From Solanum dulcamara (taxonomy: Eukaryota > Streptophyta > Magnoliopsida > Solanales > Solanaceae): a DNA stretch of 64,000 nt. Location of the stretch: assembly GCF_947179165.1 (NCBI RefSeq), contig NC_077242.1:47075097-47139096 (forward strand), in the 5' to 3' direction. Shown here piece after piece: positions 11,965 to 23,920 of the stretch. Within the stretch, counting starts at the first letter, position 1. Every line of letters begins with the position of its first letter. The translations under genes and the position numbers were made by a program. Under the pieces are notes generated by a model. That model had not been told where the DNA came from, made no database searches, and saw nothing but the letters and a program-made list of their open reading frames with translations.

Positions 11965-14718
11965 TGTAATAACCCTCTAGGTCATTTTATTCATTCTCTA
12001 ATTTTTTAGCATTTAGAGCTTTCCCAAAGTGACCCCTAGTCATTTATGACTTGCTGGTATTGATTGTTCGGTCGCCTGACCGTTCATTTGGCTTTTAAGC
12101 TTGTTTCCCTATTTTGGATCTTTTATAACTTAAAAAGTTGACTTTGATCATAACTTCATGTAAATGACCTCATAATGGAATTCTAATGGTTCCATCAATT
12201 TTGAAATGACAAAATTGGGCTAGTAGGATGGTCAACACGAGTATCAAGGCAATGGTACGAGTTTGGGGACATTTGACGCTTTTTCCTTTGAAACTTTGCC
12301 TATGGTTACCATTCTTGGAAAACACGCTCGAATCAAAATTCTGACCATGCAGCTAGTTTTAAAATATCGAGTTTAGGTTAGAACAACCCTTTATTTGCTA
12401 CTCAAATCTTCCAATCAAACCTCAAGGCCCGCAGTGAAGTTAGGCTCAAAATTGCACTTCGGTGTGCGAACTACTTTAAGGTGTAATGACCTCGTATGAA
12501 ATTTTTGACTGTTTCATTGAGTCCAGAACATTTAATATTGTTGGGTAGCATATCACATTTGCACGTACAAGGTTCTAAACTAATCTTGAGCACCCCATCG
12601 GAGAGTTAGACATGCCAAAGTCTAATTTGCACTATCTGAATCTGGTGCCGTTGCTAAAGCAACTCCTGATCGCTAAAGCAACTGTCGCTAGAGCGACTGT
12701 CACTAAAATGGAAAATAAGTGGCTTTAGGGTGTCACTAAAGCAATAAGAGGTTGCTAAAGAGACAAGGTCCTCGCTTAAGCGAGGCTTGCCTCTTTGGGG
12801 TGGTCGCTTAAGTGACCACCGGGTGTGCCCTTAAGTGACACCTGGTGTCATTCTTACTGTTGAAAATTCAATTAATTATTCAACTTTAAAGATCGATTTA
12901 TCTCTTAATTTCGAGGTGATTTAAGTGATTCCAAAGGCTATTCCTCGTGGTTTCTTGAGGGGAATTAGGTGGTGAGCTCAGAAGTTGGTATAGAGTCTTT
13001 ATTTGGGGTGATTTCTCCATTTTGATGTGTTCCTTTCTTGTTCTAGGCTAAATTATGAATGTATATGCATGTTGATATTATATTTGTTTAGTGTGCGAAT
13101 TTTATTTCCTTTTGGAATACAATCTAGGTTTAGCATTTAAGACCAATTCTCGGAGTCAATTCCATAAGTTACGGAGCATACCCCACAATTCTCGATTTTG
13201 ACTCTAAAATTAGCCTATATTCAAATTCAATAATTTTGGGGTCAAAATATTCGTATTGATGAGGTGATTACTACTTTGTTAGCGTGGAAATGATTGGAGG
13301 TGATTCGGGGGTTTAGAGCTTAATTTTGGTAGATTCAGAGCATGAGTGATCAGCTTCGAGGTATGCTACGGTCTTCCCCTTTTGCATGGACTCCATTAGA
13401 TATTGCGTACTATGTTTTACATGTGACTTAAGTGAGTAGTTTCCGAGATTAGAGTTCTCCTCATCGTATTTAGTTTTCTTGTTCCCGGGTGAGCTCTAGG
13501 CTAGAATGGTCCTGTGAAATCCTTAGATTAGGTTGTGGGCCTTGGTTGTGGAGTTGACTCTGCACAATTACCCTGTTTAGGATTGCTATTTGTGGCATTA
13601 GGATAGGGTTTAGCCTTAGGTGTTGTATCAGGTGTTTATTGCCCTCTTAGCTAGGTGTAGCTTTTGGTAGGGCTTATTATTATTTTTAAACTTGTTTTAA
13701 TAGGAGTCGTACAAATTTGATACTTGTTCATTTATTTTGAAACTTTTGAGGCATTGGGGATGTACTCACTTTTATATTTGAGGCATTAGAGGCATCTGGG
13801 ATGTGCTCAGTTTTACCTAGCTATTTAGCATATTGACGCCCTTTCTTAACCCACTGATGCCCACGGGTTTACTCTTACTAGCAGGGCCATTCCCTTGGAG
13901 TTTATGGCTGGGTGGGAAGCCCCTTTTCAGGGTGCTCCCGGTTGAGCCTACTGGTTTAATGATATCCGGCGCGGCATTGCCCTTTGTATATTGCCTTGGC
14001 TTCTCAATCTCTAGTATACCTATGGAGGTACTATATATCTATGTATGACCTAGTTTGGGCCCAGACAGTATATATAGACTTCCTGCATCCCCTATGGGCC
14101 CCTCTAGCTAGTGCACCACTCAATTGGATGAGGGAGTCCCATAAGTCGTACTTGATAGGCCAAGGGCCGAGGTGGGTCTATACACTTATTATTGTTGAGC
14201 TCTGAGAGTTGCCGATGATGTTATTGGATTTTACTACAAACTTGCATTCATTAGAATCTTCTATCATTTGTATACTTGTTTGGTGTGGTACCCCCATTTT
14301 ATAGGGGCATGGGGTATATTTGTCATTATTTGTACCTTCCAGGGGTATGGGCATCCGGTCGATTATTGTAAGATTACACTTTCTCTTATCTCTAGTTGTA
14401 CTTGTAGTTGGTCTATGTGGTATTTAAGTTGAATTATGGTTGGTACTCCTTTTTAGGTCTAGTCAGAATAGTTCCTAGGTGATTGCAGGGTTAGCATTGC
14501 TTGTTAGTACTGTATTTTCATTAGTAGACTCCTATGATGCCTTCTTCTTATTAATAGGTTATTGGATTGCCTTTCAGGTGCATATTTTGACTCTGCTCCT
14601 TTATCTATATCTCCAGTATTGTTATCTTATTTCTTGTCATTATTGTGATAATTCCTGATTAGCTATTTGTACAGTATTTACATGATTATATGTTAATTAT
14701 ACTTGCTTTATCTGTGAA
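11965..14718 (+). repeat. 5' LTR of element A, first part
   Basis: It starts TGTAATAACCCTCTAGGTC; the 3' LTR copy at 37601 starts TGTTGGAATGATCCTCTAGG. Collinear similarity continues for 2.7 kb (for example CTTTTTCCTTTG with TTTGCCTTCG, AGCGTGG with the following ATTGGAGG blocks, and TTTACTACAAACTTGCATTC). It is interrupted by element B at 14719 and resumes at 34070. ORFs inside it, such as 13833-14048, are not coding. Confidence 0.85.
12645..12845 (+). repeat. CGCTTAAGCG-type palindrome array in LTR A
   Basis: Eight or more words related to TCGCTAAAGCAA and TCGCTTAAGCGA sit within 200 bases. They include the perfect 16-bp palindrome CCTCGCTTAAGCGAGG at 12770-12785 and a longer inverted repeat whose arms are GGTGGTC and GACCACC (about 12800-12821). 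The homologous array in the 3' LTR is at about 38290-38500. Confidence 0.75.
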
Positions 14719-17700
14719 TGTAAGACCCTGAAAGTTGAAAAGTCAAAAATTAGAATGTAAGGATAAAATCTCAGAAAACATTCACCTGTAGAGGTTCATG
14801 AAGCTTATCACGGGCTATATTCAGCACTATATCCCGTGGAAGGGAGTCATGGTAGTCATGTTCACGGACCGTCAAATGGTCTGTGGAAGCCAACTCTCAA
14901 AATCATGAAGTGGGTCAGCTTCAGGAGGGAAACTACGGACAATTGAGTCCATCACGGCTTATGGTCCCCTTCTGTAAAGTGTCCTTGTTCAATTTTGACC
15001 AAGGCAACCTTCACGTACAGACCCACGCCTATGAAGCTCTTCATAGACAGTGAAGATGGTTCATCCCGGGGTTCATTTTTATCCCAAGGGATTTAAGATC
15101 AATTGTTTAGTGATGGAATAATTTTGGAGATGTTTTAAGGTCATAGGAATCCTTTAGCTCAAAGTGAATTTGAAAGCTTCCTTACCGATTGAGTTTTGAT
15201 GTAAGATTTTACATAGGTCAACTTAAAACAATCATATCTCCTAAATTATAAAAAACTAGGTGACCCATTACCAAATTAAATATCTTTGTTTCCTCTTTCC
15301 AACGCCACTAAGTTTTCCTCATTTAAAGTTCGAAGTAAAAGTTTATGCCCAATTAAGTGAAGCCCTTTTAGGCATTCGCATGTTCACGACCACCCACCAC
15401 GGACCTTGAAGACCTTTATGGGCCGTGAAGGCTTGCTGGTATATTTTCCAAGAATTTTCTACACCTGTCCCCAGGTCAATTTGGTCCTTTACAAAGCCTT
15501 TTAACCCTATTCTAAGTATTTTTTGGGTGTTTTAAATGAATATATCATCCCACAAACTAGTTTTCCCCTCATTCTTACCCAATTCTCAAATCATAAATCC
15601 ACTCTCTAGAAAACAATCTTCTCAAGACTCTCCTCTTGTCCTACAAGTCTCCATTGAAGGATAAACTAGGGTTTCCATTGCTTCCATCAATCTTCAAAGC
15701 TTAAATCAAGGAATCCACCTAATGTATATTGACATTGATTCATGGTCATCTTCCACCCATGGAACCCAAAAGATCTTTAACTTTTCAAGTGATTTCAAGT
15801 ATAAATTTTATAAGATTTTGGTCAATTCTTATTCCAAATTCATGGATTTAGTTATATTACATGATCCTTTACTCAATATGCATGAATTATCAATTATTAT
15901 ATAACTTCCATAAAGTATTACCTAGACCCATGCATTTAACTAATTTTCAAGTATGAACTTAAAAATGTTTTAATGGGTCTTTCAATTATGATTTAAACTA
16001 TGATTATGATACTATTTCAATATGAATTAATAATTATTATTTGGAATTGAAGTATTTCCTATGAATTTCCTAATTACTTTCTCTAGGGTTCATGGTATGA
16101 ATTATGGGTATTTTCAATTATATTCCTATTGATGTTTATCTTCATAAATTACGTATGAGTTGATATAAAGTATTTGATTATGCATGTTTTCAATCAAATT
16201 TCCCAATTTTCAAGACAATTGATTATGTTTGCATGTTTTACCGTAATTTCAAGTATAAGCTATGATCATGAATATTCAAGTTATATTCTATGAGAGATTT
16301 ATTAATGAATTTAAAGGTGCTATACGCAAAGAAGTTTATGAATTATTATTATAAGTATGTTCCTATATGAATTACATGATTTTAAGTTGAATTATGATTG
16401 TCCATGCATGAAGTCTATTTTCTATGATGATATTATGAAGTATGATTATGAATTCAATAATTTTAAAGGTATTATCATGATTTTCATTCAAATTAATTAT
16501 GCATTTGAGTTTTACTCTAAATTCAAGTATGAATTGCGATCAAGAATCACAAATATGTTTAAGGTATGAATTTCATGCAAGATTTGAAGTAAGGTGACTT
16601 AGGTATCTATGTGGTGAACTAGGACCTAACTATATGAATTATGAAATATGACTGTAATGATAAAAGGATAATTCTCACATTACAAGTATGTTATGAAATG
16701 AGCTATTCTATGAAATATGAAGTTTATGAATAAGTTATGATATATGATAAGTATGTTACTATGTTATATATTCTGTTGAGAGCTTACCTAGAACTGAGTG
16801 GAACTTGGGATAGGCATTCTTTCCCGTAGATGAGGCAAGAGACCCATAGTAAGATCCCATTATCCTATAACTATGTGCCATTGTAGAATAAACGATCACT
16901 CGTAGAAGAGGCTTGATTCCTTTAAGGGTCACCCGTAGTAGAGGATCGATCCTTCATGTATCTGAGTGGATCCACTTAGGCATTTAGGAGTCTACCTTGG
17001 CAATTAATCCCCCCTTTCTTCTAGTGTAGGGGTAACATCAAGACTCCATGTTATAGCTCACATGACTTATGTCGATTAACCGTCGCTCTCAGAAAGGTGC
17101 AAGGTTTCTCTTTCAAGGTTTAAGGTATTTCTTACGAAGGCTAATACGTCTCATACAAAGTAAAGTATGTTATCTCACCCATGGTTTTATGGCTCTCAAT
17201 ATGATTTAATATCATTACTACAACCTATGAAAGTTTCTCATTTATGTATTGTGACTATCCATGTATTGTAAAAGTTCTCTTTATAAGATTGCATTATGGT
17301 TTTAAATGACATTAACCTTACTCAGTATTCACTGTTGTCTATAAATGGTTTACTTATCATGTGTTGTAACCTTGATCATTACATCATTGCTTTTATGCCA
17401 TGCATTGCATTGCTCACATACTTAGTACATTCAAATTACTGACGCATACTTTTGCCTACATTGTCTTATAAATATAGGTCTCGGAGATCACTCTACACAC
17501 TATTATGCGTAGCTAGAAGACTTATTCACTTAACTTTGAAAGTTGTCATGCTTCGGATACTATCTATTTTGAGACATTTGTTTCTTGTTTAGGGAGCTAG
17601 TGGCTTGTTCTATGCCCCCACCTATGTTAGTATGATAAAGGCATGTTTAGATAGAGAGTTGATGTAGTATGTTTGGACATATGACTAGAGATTTTGGTTT

Positions 17701-17855
17701 CCATTTCTAGACTTCCATATTTGAGATTATTTTTCCGCTTGTTTTTATATTGTTTTATCTTACCTTATGAAAGCAATGTATACTAAGACGATTGGTTGAG
17801 ATCCTTCGAGGTTTCAATAGCCGTGTTATGACTGTTCCCCAGTCAAATCATGACA
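14719..17855 (+). repeat. 5' LTR of element B
   Basis: 3137 bases, from TGTAAGACCCTGAAAG to CAAATCATGACA. It is collinear with 19351-22398 plus 33894-34069. Internal landmarks present in both copies include TTGAGTTTTGATGTAAGATTT, GAAGTTTATGAAT and the 3' block with GGGGAGCTAGTGGCTTGTTC. An AT-rich core (about 15730-16770) is full of ATGAATTATGA-like words. It carries an uninterrupted version of N's target at about 17666-17682. Confidence 0.9.
14790..15065 (+). repeat. CACGG/CCGTG palindrome cluster in LTR B
   Basis: Words such as TTCACGGACCGTCAAATGG, ATATCCCGTGGAAGG, GTCTGTGGAAG and CATCACGGCTTATGG recur through the cluster. A second small group lies at about 15370-15440. The 3' LTR has matching clusters at about 19425-19760 and 20040-20120. 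Confidence 0.65.
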
Positions 17856-17859
17856 AATT

Positions 17860-17871
17860 TGGTATCAGAGC
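17860..17871 (+). promoter_or_regulatory. primer binding site of element B (tRNA-iMet)
   Basis: A perfect TGGTATCAGAGC starts four bases after the LTR's terminal CA (intervening bases AATT). This match to the initiator-methionine tRNA 3' end is the usual primer site for plant Ty3/gypsy elements. It fixes B's orientation as plus. Confidence 0.95.
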
Positions 17872-18073
17872 ACAAGGTTTTAAGTGTCCTAGGGTGTCCA
17901 ACATGCCGCGTCAAGTAGTGTCTTATTCATAATACTGAAGCGCGCCACTTCTATGAATATGAGGCTATGACGGGTTTAGGGAAATATTTCACTTCTTTCA
18001 TGATCTATGTCGTGCAATAGAGTTGTGCGCTAAGGTTCTTTTCTTAATGATTGGCCTTTGCAATTTTTAGAAA

Positions 18074-18966
18074 ATGCCTTAAAGAAGACAAGTTCGTCAA
18101 GTTAATGATCCTCTTACCGATTAAGTTACCCATGCCTAGTTTTAGACTGCCATCACTATGCTAGCTCATGTCATGGAAAACCAAGGGGTTGTTGCTCCTC
18201 TTAATTCTCCTACTACGACTTCAAGGGTAATATATTTTTCATGGATGAACCTCCCAATTCCATGGACTGAAAGTTGATAAAGATCCCCAACAGTTCATTA
18301 ATGAAGTGTATAAGATTGTTGTTATCATGGGGGTGTCTTTGGAGGAGAAGGCACAGTGAGCAGCCTACCAACTCAAGGGTATTCCTCATGTTTGGTACAA
18401 CCAATGGAAGCCGAAGATGTTAGAAGAGGTCTCATATTTGGAAGAATTTCAAAGTTGCTTTTCTTGACCTCTACTTCCCACTTGAATTGAGGGAGGCAAA
18501 GGTAACAGAGTTTATCCATCTCAAGCAATGTAATATGAGTGTGAGGGAATAGACCCTCAAATTCACAAAGTTATCCAAGTATGCTCCTTCTTTGGTTGTC
18601 GACTCCCGTGCTCGAATGCGTAAGTTTATTTCGAGGGTATCGGACTTGGTAATGAAAGAGTGCCAAACCTCTATAGTTACAAAGTAAATGGATATTTCTA
18701 GGCTCATGACATATGCTGAGAAAATAGAGGAAGAGAAGTTGAAAGATATGTCTAAGAAAGAGTCCAAAAGGGCTCAAACCGATAGTGGTTCATCTTTTGC
18801 TAAGACCCCGGTGTCTAGGCCTAATAAGGAAAGAAGTCCTTTTCCCCCTTGTAAAAGGCATGGTAGGACTCACCAAGGAGAATTCATGGCTTCTAAGGAG
18901 GTTTGCTACAATTATGGTGATATGGGACATAGAATGAGAGATTATCTAGAGGCTACTAGAAGATAA
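18074..18966 (+). pseudogene. gag pseudogene of element B
   Basis: The start is taken at ATGCCTTAAAGAAGACAAG (about 18074): M-P, then a stop, where related proteins begin MPPRR. A capsid block at 18270-18440 reads KVDKDPQQFINEVYKIVVIM, then GVSLEEKAQ, a stop, AAYQLKGIPHVWYNQWKPK. A second block at 18488-18960 reads EAKVTEFIHLKQCNMSVRE and SKYAPSLVVDSRARMRKF, and later MDISRLMTYAEKIEEEK. The zinc knuckle is VCYNYGDMGHRMRDYL: first Cys and His remain, the second and last Cys are Tyr. Stops and a frameshift near 18440 make it nonfunctional. It closely parallels C's gag, so both belong to one group. Confidence 0.9.
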
Positions 18967-19350
18967 AGGGAGAGGGCTAGGACTGCTTCATTCTGTATGT
19001 TACTAGTTCCATTTGGTCACGATAATGGTTGGTATGGATTTGTTTTGTATTCATCATGTCATAATTGACTTTATAACCTAAGAGCTTGAGTTTATGTGCT
19101 AGTTGAAGTGTTAGCTTCTCATGTCTATTCTTGCAAATTCCCGAGTTCTAGTTATACTCATGTCTTTTCATATGCATGCATACTCATGAAGTTGATTTTA
19201 AGTTACATTTTAAGTTAAATTTAAAGATCTTATGTTTTATGCATTTTTTATGTAGCATTGTATTCATGTTGGGCTGCTATACATTCATTCCACTTGATTC
19301 ATGCTAGTTTAATTCAAATTGAAGGATGAATGTTCTCAAGAGGGAGATAT
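18967..19350 (+). other. spacer and polypurine tract of element B (pol deleted)
   Basis: Directly after the gag zinc knuckle the sequence becomes noncoding, with TATGCATGCATACTCATGAAG and TTCATGTTGGGCTGCTATA words that parallel element G's region between pol and LTR (about 1700-1930). The tract TCAAGAGGGAGATAT (about 19336-19350) abuts the 3' LTR. The junction of gag with a post-pol spacer shows a deletion of roughly the whole pol gene. Confidence 0.8.
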
Positions 19351-22300
19351 TGTAAGACCCCAAAAGTTAGAAAGTCAAAAAACAGAATGTAAGGATGAAA
19401 TCTCAGAAAAATTTTACCTATTGAGGTTCACGAAGCCCATCACGGGCCATATTCAGCACCACAGACCATGGATGGGAGTCATGGTAGTGCTAGGGATTGA
19501 AAATGAGATCAAGACAGGACCATGATCGAGTTCACGACCTGTTGTCGTAGTCATGGACCATCAAGTCATCCGTGGAAGCCAACTCTCAAACCAATGAAAT
19601 GGTCAACTTCATGAGGGCCACTATGGCCCGACGAGTCCCTCACAACCTGTGGTCCCCTTCCGTAAAGAGTCCCTATCCAAATATGACAAAAGTAATCTTT
19701 ATGGACAACCTCACGGCCAATGGAGATATTCACACACCGTGAAGATGGTCCCTCCAGGGGTTCATTTTTATCTTAGGGATTTTGAGTTCAATTCTTTAGT
19801 ATGGAAAAAGATTTGGAGATGTTTTAAGGTCACAAAAATCCATTATTGAAACCTTCCTTACCGATTGAGTTTTGATGTAAGATTTTTCATAGGTCAACTT
19901 TAGACAATCATATACCTACATTACAAAAAACTAAGTGGCCCATGAACTATCAAATTAAAGGTCTTTGTTTCCTCTTTCCAATGCCACTGAGTTTACCTCA
20001 TTTTGAATTTAGAGTAAAAGGTTATGCCAGATTTAGTGAAGCCTTATCGAGAAGTCGTATGTTCACAACCACCTACCACGGACCATGAAGACCTTCACAG
20101 GCTATGAAGGCTTCTATGAAGGCTTGCTGATATATTTTTTCAGTAATTTTCTACACCTGTCCCTAGGCTAATTTGGTCCTTTTCAAAGCCTTTTAACCCT
20201 ATTTAAGTCATTTTTTGCTGTTTTGAAGGAATGTTTCATCCCACAAACTAGGTTTCCCCTTATTCTCACCTAATTCTCAAATCATAAATCTTCTATCTAG
20301 AAAACAATCCTCTCAAGACTCTCTTCTTCTCCTATAAGACTCCATTGAAGGATCAACTAGGGTTTCCAATTCTTCAATCAATTTTCAAAGCCTCAATCAA
20401 GGAATCCACACAAGGTATGTGGGCATCAATTGATGGGCATCTTCCACCCATAGAGTCCAAAAGATCTTCAACTTTTCAGGTGATTTCAAATATAAATTTT
20501 GTGAGATTTTGGTCAATTCTTATTCCAAAATCATGAATTTAGTTATATTACATGATTCTCTACTCAATATGCCTGAATTATCAATTATTGTATGTCTTCC
20601 ATAAAGTGTTATCTAGACCTATGGATTTAGCTAATTTTCAAGTATGAACTTATGAATGTTTTGATGGGTCTTTCAATTATAATTTAAACTATGACTATGA
20701 TACTATTTAAACATGAACTAATGATTACTGTACGGAATTGAAGTATTTCCTAATTACTTTCTCTAGGGTTCATGGTATGAATTATAGGTATTTTCAATTA
20801 TTCTCCTATTGATGTTTATTTTCATAAATTATGTTTGAGTTGATATAAAGTATATGATTATGCATGTTTTCAATTAAATTTTCTGATTTCTAAGTCAATT
20901 AATCATGTATGCATGTCTTACCCTAATTTCAAGTATAAGGTATGTTCATGAATTTTTAAATTATATTCTATGAGAGTTTTATTAATCAATTCAATGGTGC
21001 TTTACGCAAAGAAGTTTATGAATGATTATTATAAGTATGTTCATATATGAATTATATGTTTTTAAGTTGAATTATGATTGTCCATGCATGAATCCTATTT
21101 TCTATGATGATATTATGAAGTATGATTATGAATTCAATGATTTCAAAGGTATTATCACGATTCTCATTCAAATTGACTGTGCATTTGAGTTTTTACTCTA
21201 AATTTAAGTATGAATTGTGATCAAGAATCACAAATACGTTCAAGGTATGCATTTCATGCAAGTTATGAAGTAAGGTGACTTAGGGCCCTTTGTGGTGACC
21301 TAGGACCTAACTATGCGAATTATGCAAATATGATTGTAATGATGAAAGAACAATTCTGACATTACAAGTACATTATGAAATGAGCTATTCTATGAAATAT
21401 GAAGTTTATGAACAAGTTATGATATATGCTAACTATGTTACTATGTTATATAGTCCGTTGAGATCTTCCCAGCACCGAGTAGACCTTGGGATAGGCATTC
21501 TCTCCCTTAGTTGAGGCTAGAGACCCGTAGTAAGATCCCATTATCCCATCACTACGCACCACTGTAGGATAAAGAATCACCTGCAAAAGAGGATTGATTC
21601 CTTTAAGGATCACCCATAGTTGAGGCTCGATCCTTCTTGTAGATTAGTGGATCCACTTCGTCATTTAGGAGTCTACCTTGTCAAGAAGTCTCCCCATTAC
21701 TACTGGTGTAGGTGTAATATCGGGACTCCATGCTATAGATTAGATGGTTTATGATGGTTACCGGTCGCTCTCATAAAGGTGCAAGGTTCCTCTTTCAAGG
21801 TTTAAGGTATTTCTTACTATGGCTAATATGTCTCTTACAAAGTAAAGTATGTTCTCTCACCCATGGTTTTATGACTCTCAATATGATTTAATATCTTTAC
21901 TACTACATATGAAAATTTCTCATTTAGGGCTTATGACTATCCATGCATTGTACAAGTTCTCTTTATAAGATTGCATTATGGTTTTAAATGATATTAACCT
22001 TACTCATGATTCACTATTGCGTATAAATGGGTTATTATCATGTATTATAACCTTGATCATTACATCATTGCTTTTATATCATGCATTGCATTGCTCACAT
22101 ACTTAGTACATTCAAAATACTAATTCATACTTTTGCCTATATTATCTTATAATATAGGACTCGACGATCACCCTACACACTCTTCTGGCTAGATAAAAGA
22201 CTTGTTCACTTGATTTGGTAAGTTCTCATGCTTTGGGGACTATTTATCGAGCTTATTTATTTTTTTTCTACCCTTAGACAATGTTACTATTTTGGGACGT

Positions 22301-22398
22301 TTCTTTCTTATTTGGGGAGCTAGTGGCTTGTTCTATGCCCCCACCTATGTTAGTACGATAGAGGCATGTTTAGACATAGAGTTGATATAGTCCATTTA
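19351..22398 (+). repeat. 3' LTR of element B, first part
   Basis: It starts TGTAAGACCCCAAAAG after the polypurine tract and is collinear with 14719 to about 17680. It stops at ...GATATAGTCCATTTA, where N begins, and resumes at 33894 with GACATGACTTGAGATTTTG. In B's 5' LTR the same stretch is continuous. Confidence 0.9.
22394..22398 (+). repeat. target-site duplication ATTTA, left copy
   Basis: ATTTA directly precedes element N. The identical ATTTA follows it at 33889-33893. Five bases is the usual duplication length for Ty3/gypsy integrases. Confidence 0.95.
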
Positions 22399-22880
22399 TC
22401 TCACAACCCAACCCCGTAGGCCGCGACTGGGGTTCGACCTGGACCCCCATATACCCACCTATCAGTTGTAGTCAAATTGAACCATTAACAAGGTGATACT
22501 ACTCACACAAAACCCCCAATGAGTTAAAACTTTTTCGTGTACGTATGACCTCCTTCACTTGTGTCATAACACATAAGGGCATGCAAGCCGACAAGGCTGC
22601 TATAACAAAAAAACATTCACAATATGCCGTATAGACATAATCGATATGAACTCACAAACAACCCACATCCATATGTCTACAAACCTCTAGGAATAGTAAC
22701 AGCAACATATGGCGGGACAAGGCCCCTGCCGTACCCCTGAATGTATAAATATATATATTTAGTGACCAGTATCAAAAATTAGGCTCCAGAACAGTGAATC
22801 ACTTCCAACATAGCTGAGAGGAACTCCTAAGCTGACGGATCTCTAGAATGAATATCTGTACCTGCGGACATGAAATGCAG

Positions 22881-22897
22881 CCCCCCCCCCCCCCCCC
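22881..22897 (+). repeat. C17 homopolymer in LTR N
   Basis: Seventeen C's are followed by GAGAAAAGGGGG. The other LTR has an interrupted C/T tract at the same place (30993-31016). On the element's own strand this is a G-run. Confidence 0.95.
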
Positions 22898-22910
22898 GAG
22901 AAAAGGGGGT

Positions 22911-22929
22911 CAGTACGATATATGTACTG
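22911..22929. promoter_or_regulatory. CAGTAC-N7-GTACTG inverted repeat in LTR N
   Basis: A perfect six-base inverted repeat around GATATAT lies next to the GGGGG/C17 block. The other LTR keeps it with one change (31031-31049, GTACTA). Related GTACTGA words occur in the 56090 LTR relic. It may be an LTR control site, which is inference. Confidence 0.4.
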
Positions 22930-23054
22930 AGTATGTAAAGCATAACATATCGTAACTGAGACCATAACTAAAATAGGGATGTAGGGGATAAATATAACAA
23001 TTAACAAATTGCTATACCTGCAGCTTAGGACACGTAATCCTATACATCATCATA

Positions 23055-23620
23055 TACTGTGTCCGGTCCTCTAGTGAACTCGGTGTTATAATCATATTCT
23101 CATATTCACATATTCACATATCATCATGCATTTCATTTCATCATATCATCTTATATGGTATCATATCCTCGTATATGGTATCATATCCTCGTACACAGTA
23201 TAACCTTATCACGCATGTCATCGTATTACACCCGGTTCACTACGGGGCTCGGGGTCATAATGTATCACTCTAATCTCATAAGCATGCCTACATAAAGTAT
23301 CCGTCCCTTTAGTGAGGGACTCGGTGAATGGAGTGGTGTTCGTCTATAGTGTACCATCATAATATTCTTATGTACCCGGCCCTCTAAGGAGGGACTCGGT
23401 GTTCCTTCCTTATTTCGCCACATATACTATCATATTACAGCCGGCCCATGACTCGGTGAATAATCGTATCATTATAACATATAACATATATCACACCTCA
23501 TGTACGACATCATCTTCTTGTGTGTGGAACTATACACATCCGGCCCGGGACTCGATGAAAGAAGTAGTAAAACTATGCACGATAACGTTCCCGGCCCATC
23601 ATGGGACTCGAGGAAGGATG
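23055..23620. repeat. hairpin-word array (CCGGCCC ... GGGACTCGGTGAA) in 3' LTR N
   Basis: Seven units 50-100 bases apart each contain CCGG(C/T)C followed by a short stem such as CCCTTTAGTGAGGG, CCCTCTAAGGAGGG, GCCCGGGAC or CCCATCATGGG and then ACTCG(G/A)TGAA. Unit positions are about 23058, 23229, 23301, 23374, 23438, 23537 and 23589. The other LTR has the same array at about 31185-31720. Confidence 0.75.
23152..23191. repeat. 20-bp tandem repeat, two copies, LTR N
   Basis: Two adjacent copies of TATATGGTATCATATCCTCG. The other LTR has a single copy at 31272-31291. Confidence 0.85.
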
Positions 23621-23820
23621 GGTTACAGTATGCACGAGTAGAGTAGTGAGAAACCATATGCAACTAAGTCATTGTTTGAGACTCGATGAAATAGTCAAGT
23701 GAACCGTCACTTGAAGACTAGGAAGGTACGTATCTGAAGTGCCCTTTAGATGTCATTAGGGCTTACATCATTTGGGGCTTCAGGAATCACAAACATGCAT
23801 CAAGACAATGCCATGCAGTT

Positions 23821-23920
23821 TATGCAATCAGAAATATAATAATGAAGTCAGAGACACAATTATGCAATCATAGACACCGTTATGAAATAAGAGACACAGT
23901 TATGAAATCAGAGACATTGA
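23821..23920. repeat. 20-bp tandem repeat, five copies, LTR N
   Basis: Five consecutive 20-base units of the form TATGAAATCAGAGACACAGT, starting at 23821, 23841, 23861, 23881 and 23901. The homologous site in the other LTR (31921-32000) has four units. Confidence 0.95.

Noticed and set aside
13833..14205. Overlapping plus-strand ORFs with hydrophobic content
   Set aside because: They lie wholly in A's 5' LTR and are not kept in frame in the 3' LTR copy.
23821..23920. Regular 20-bp units considered as a CRISPR-like array
   Set aside because: Units are contiguous with no spacers and lie within a plant LTR; this is an ordinary short tandem repeat.
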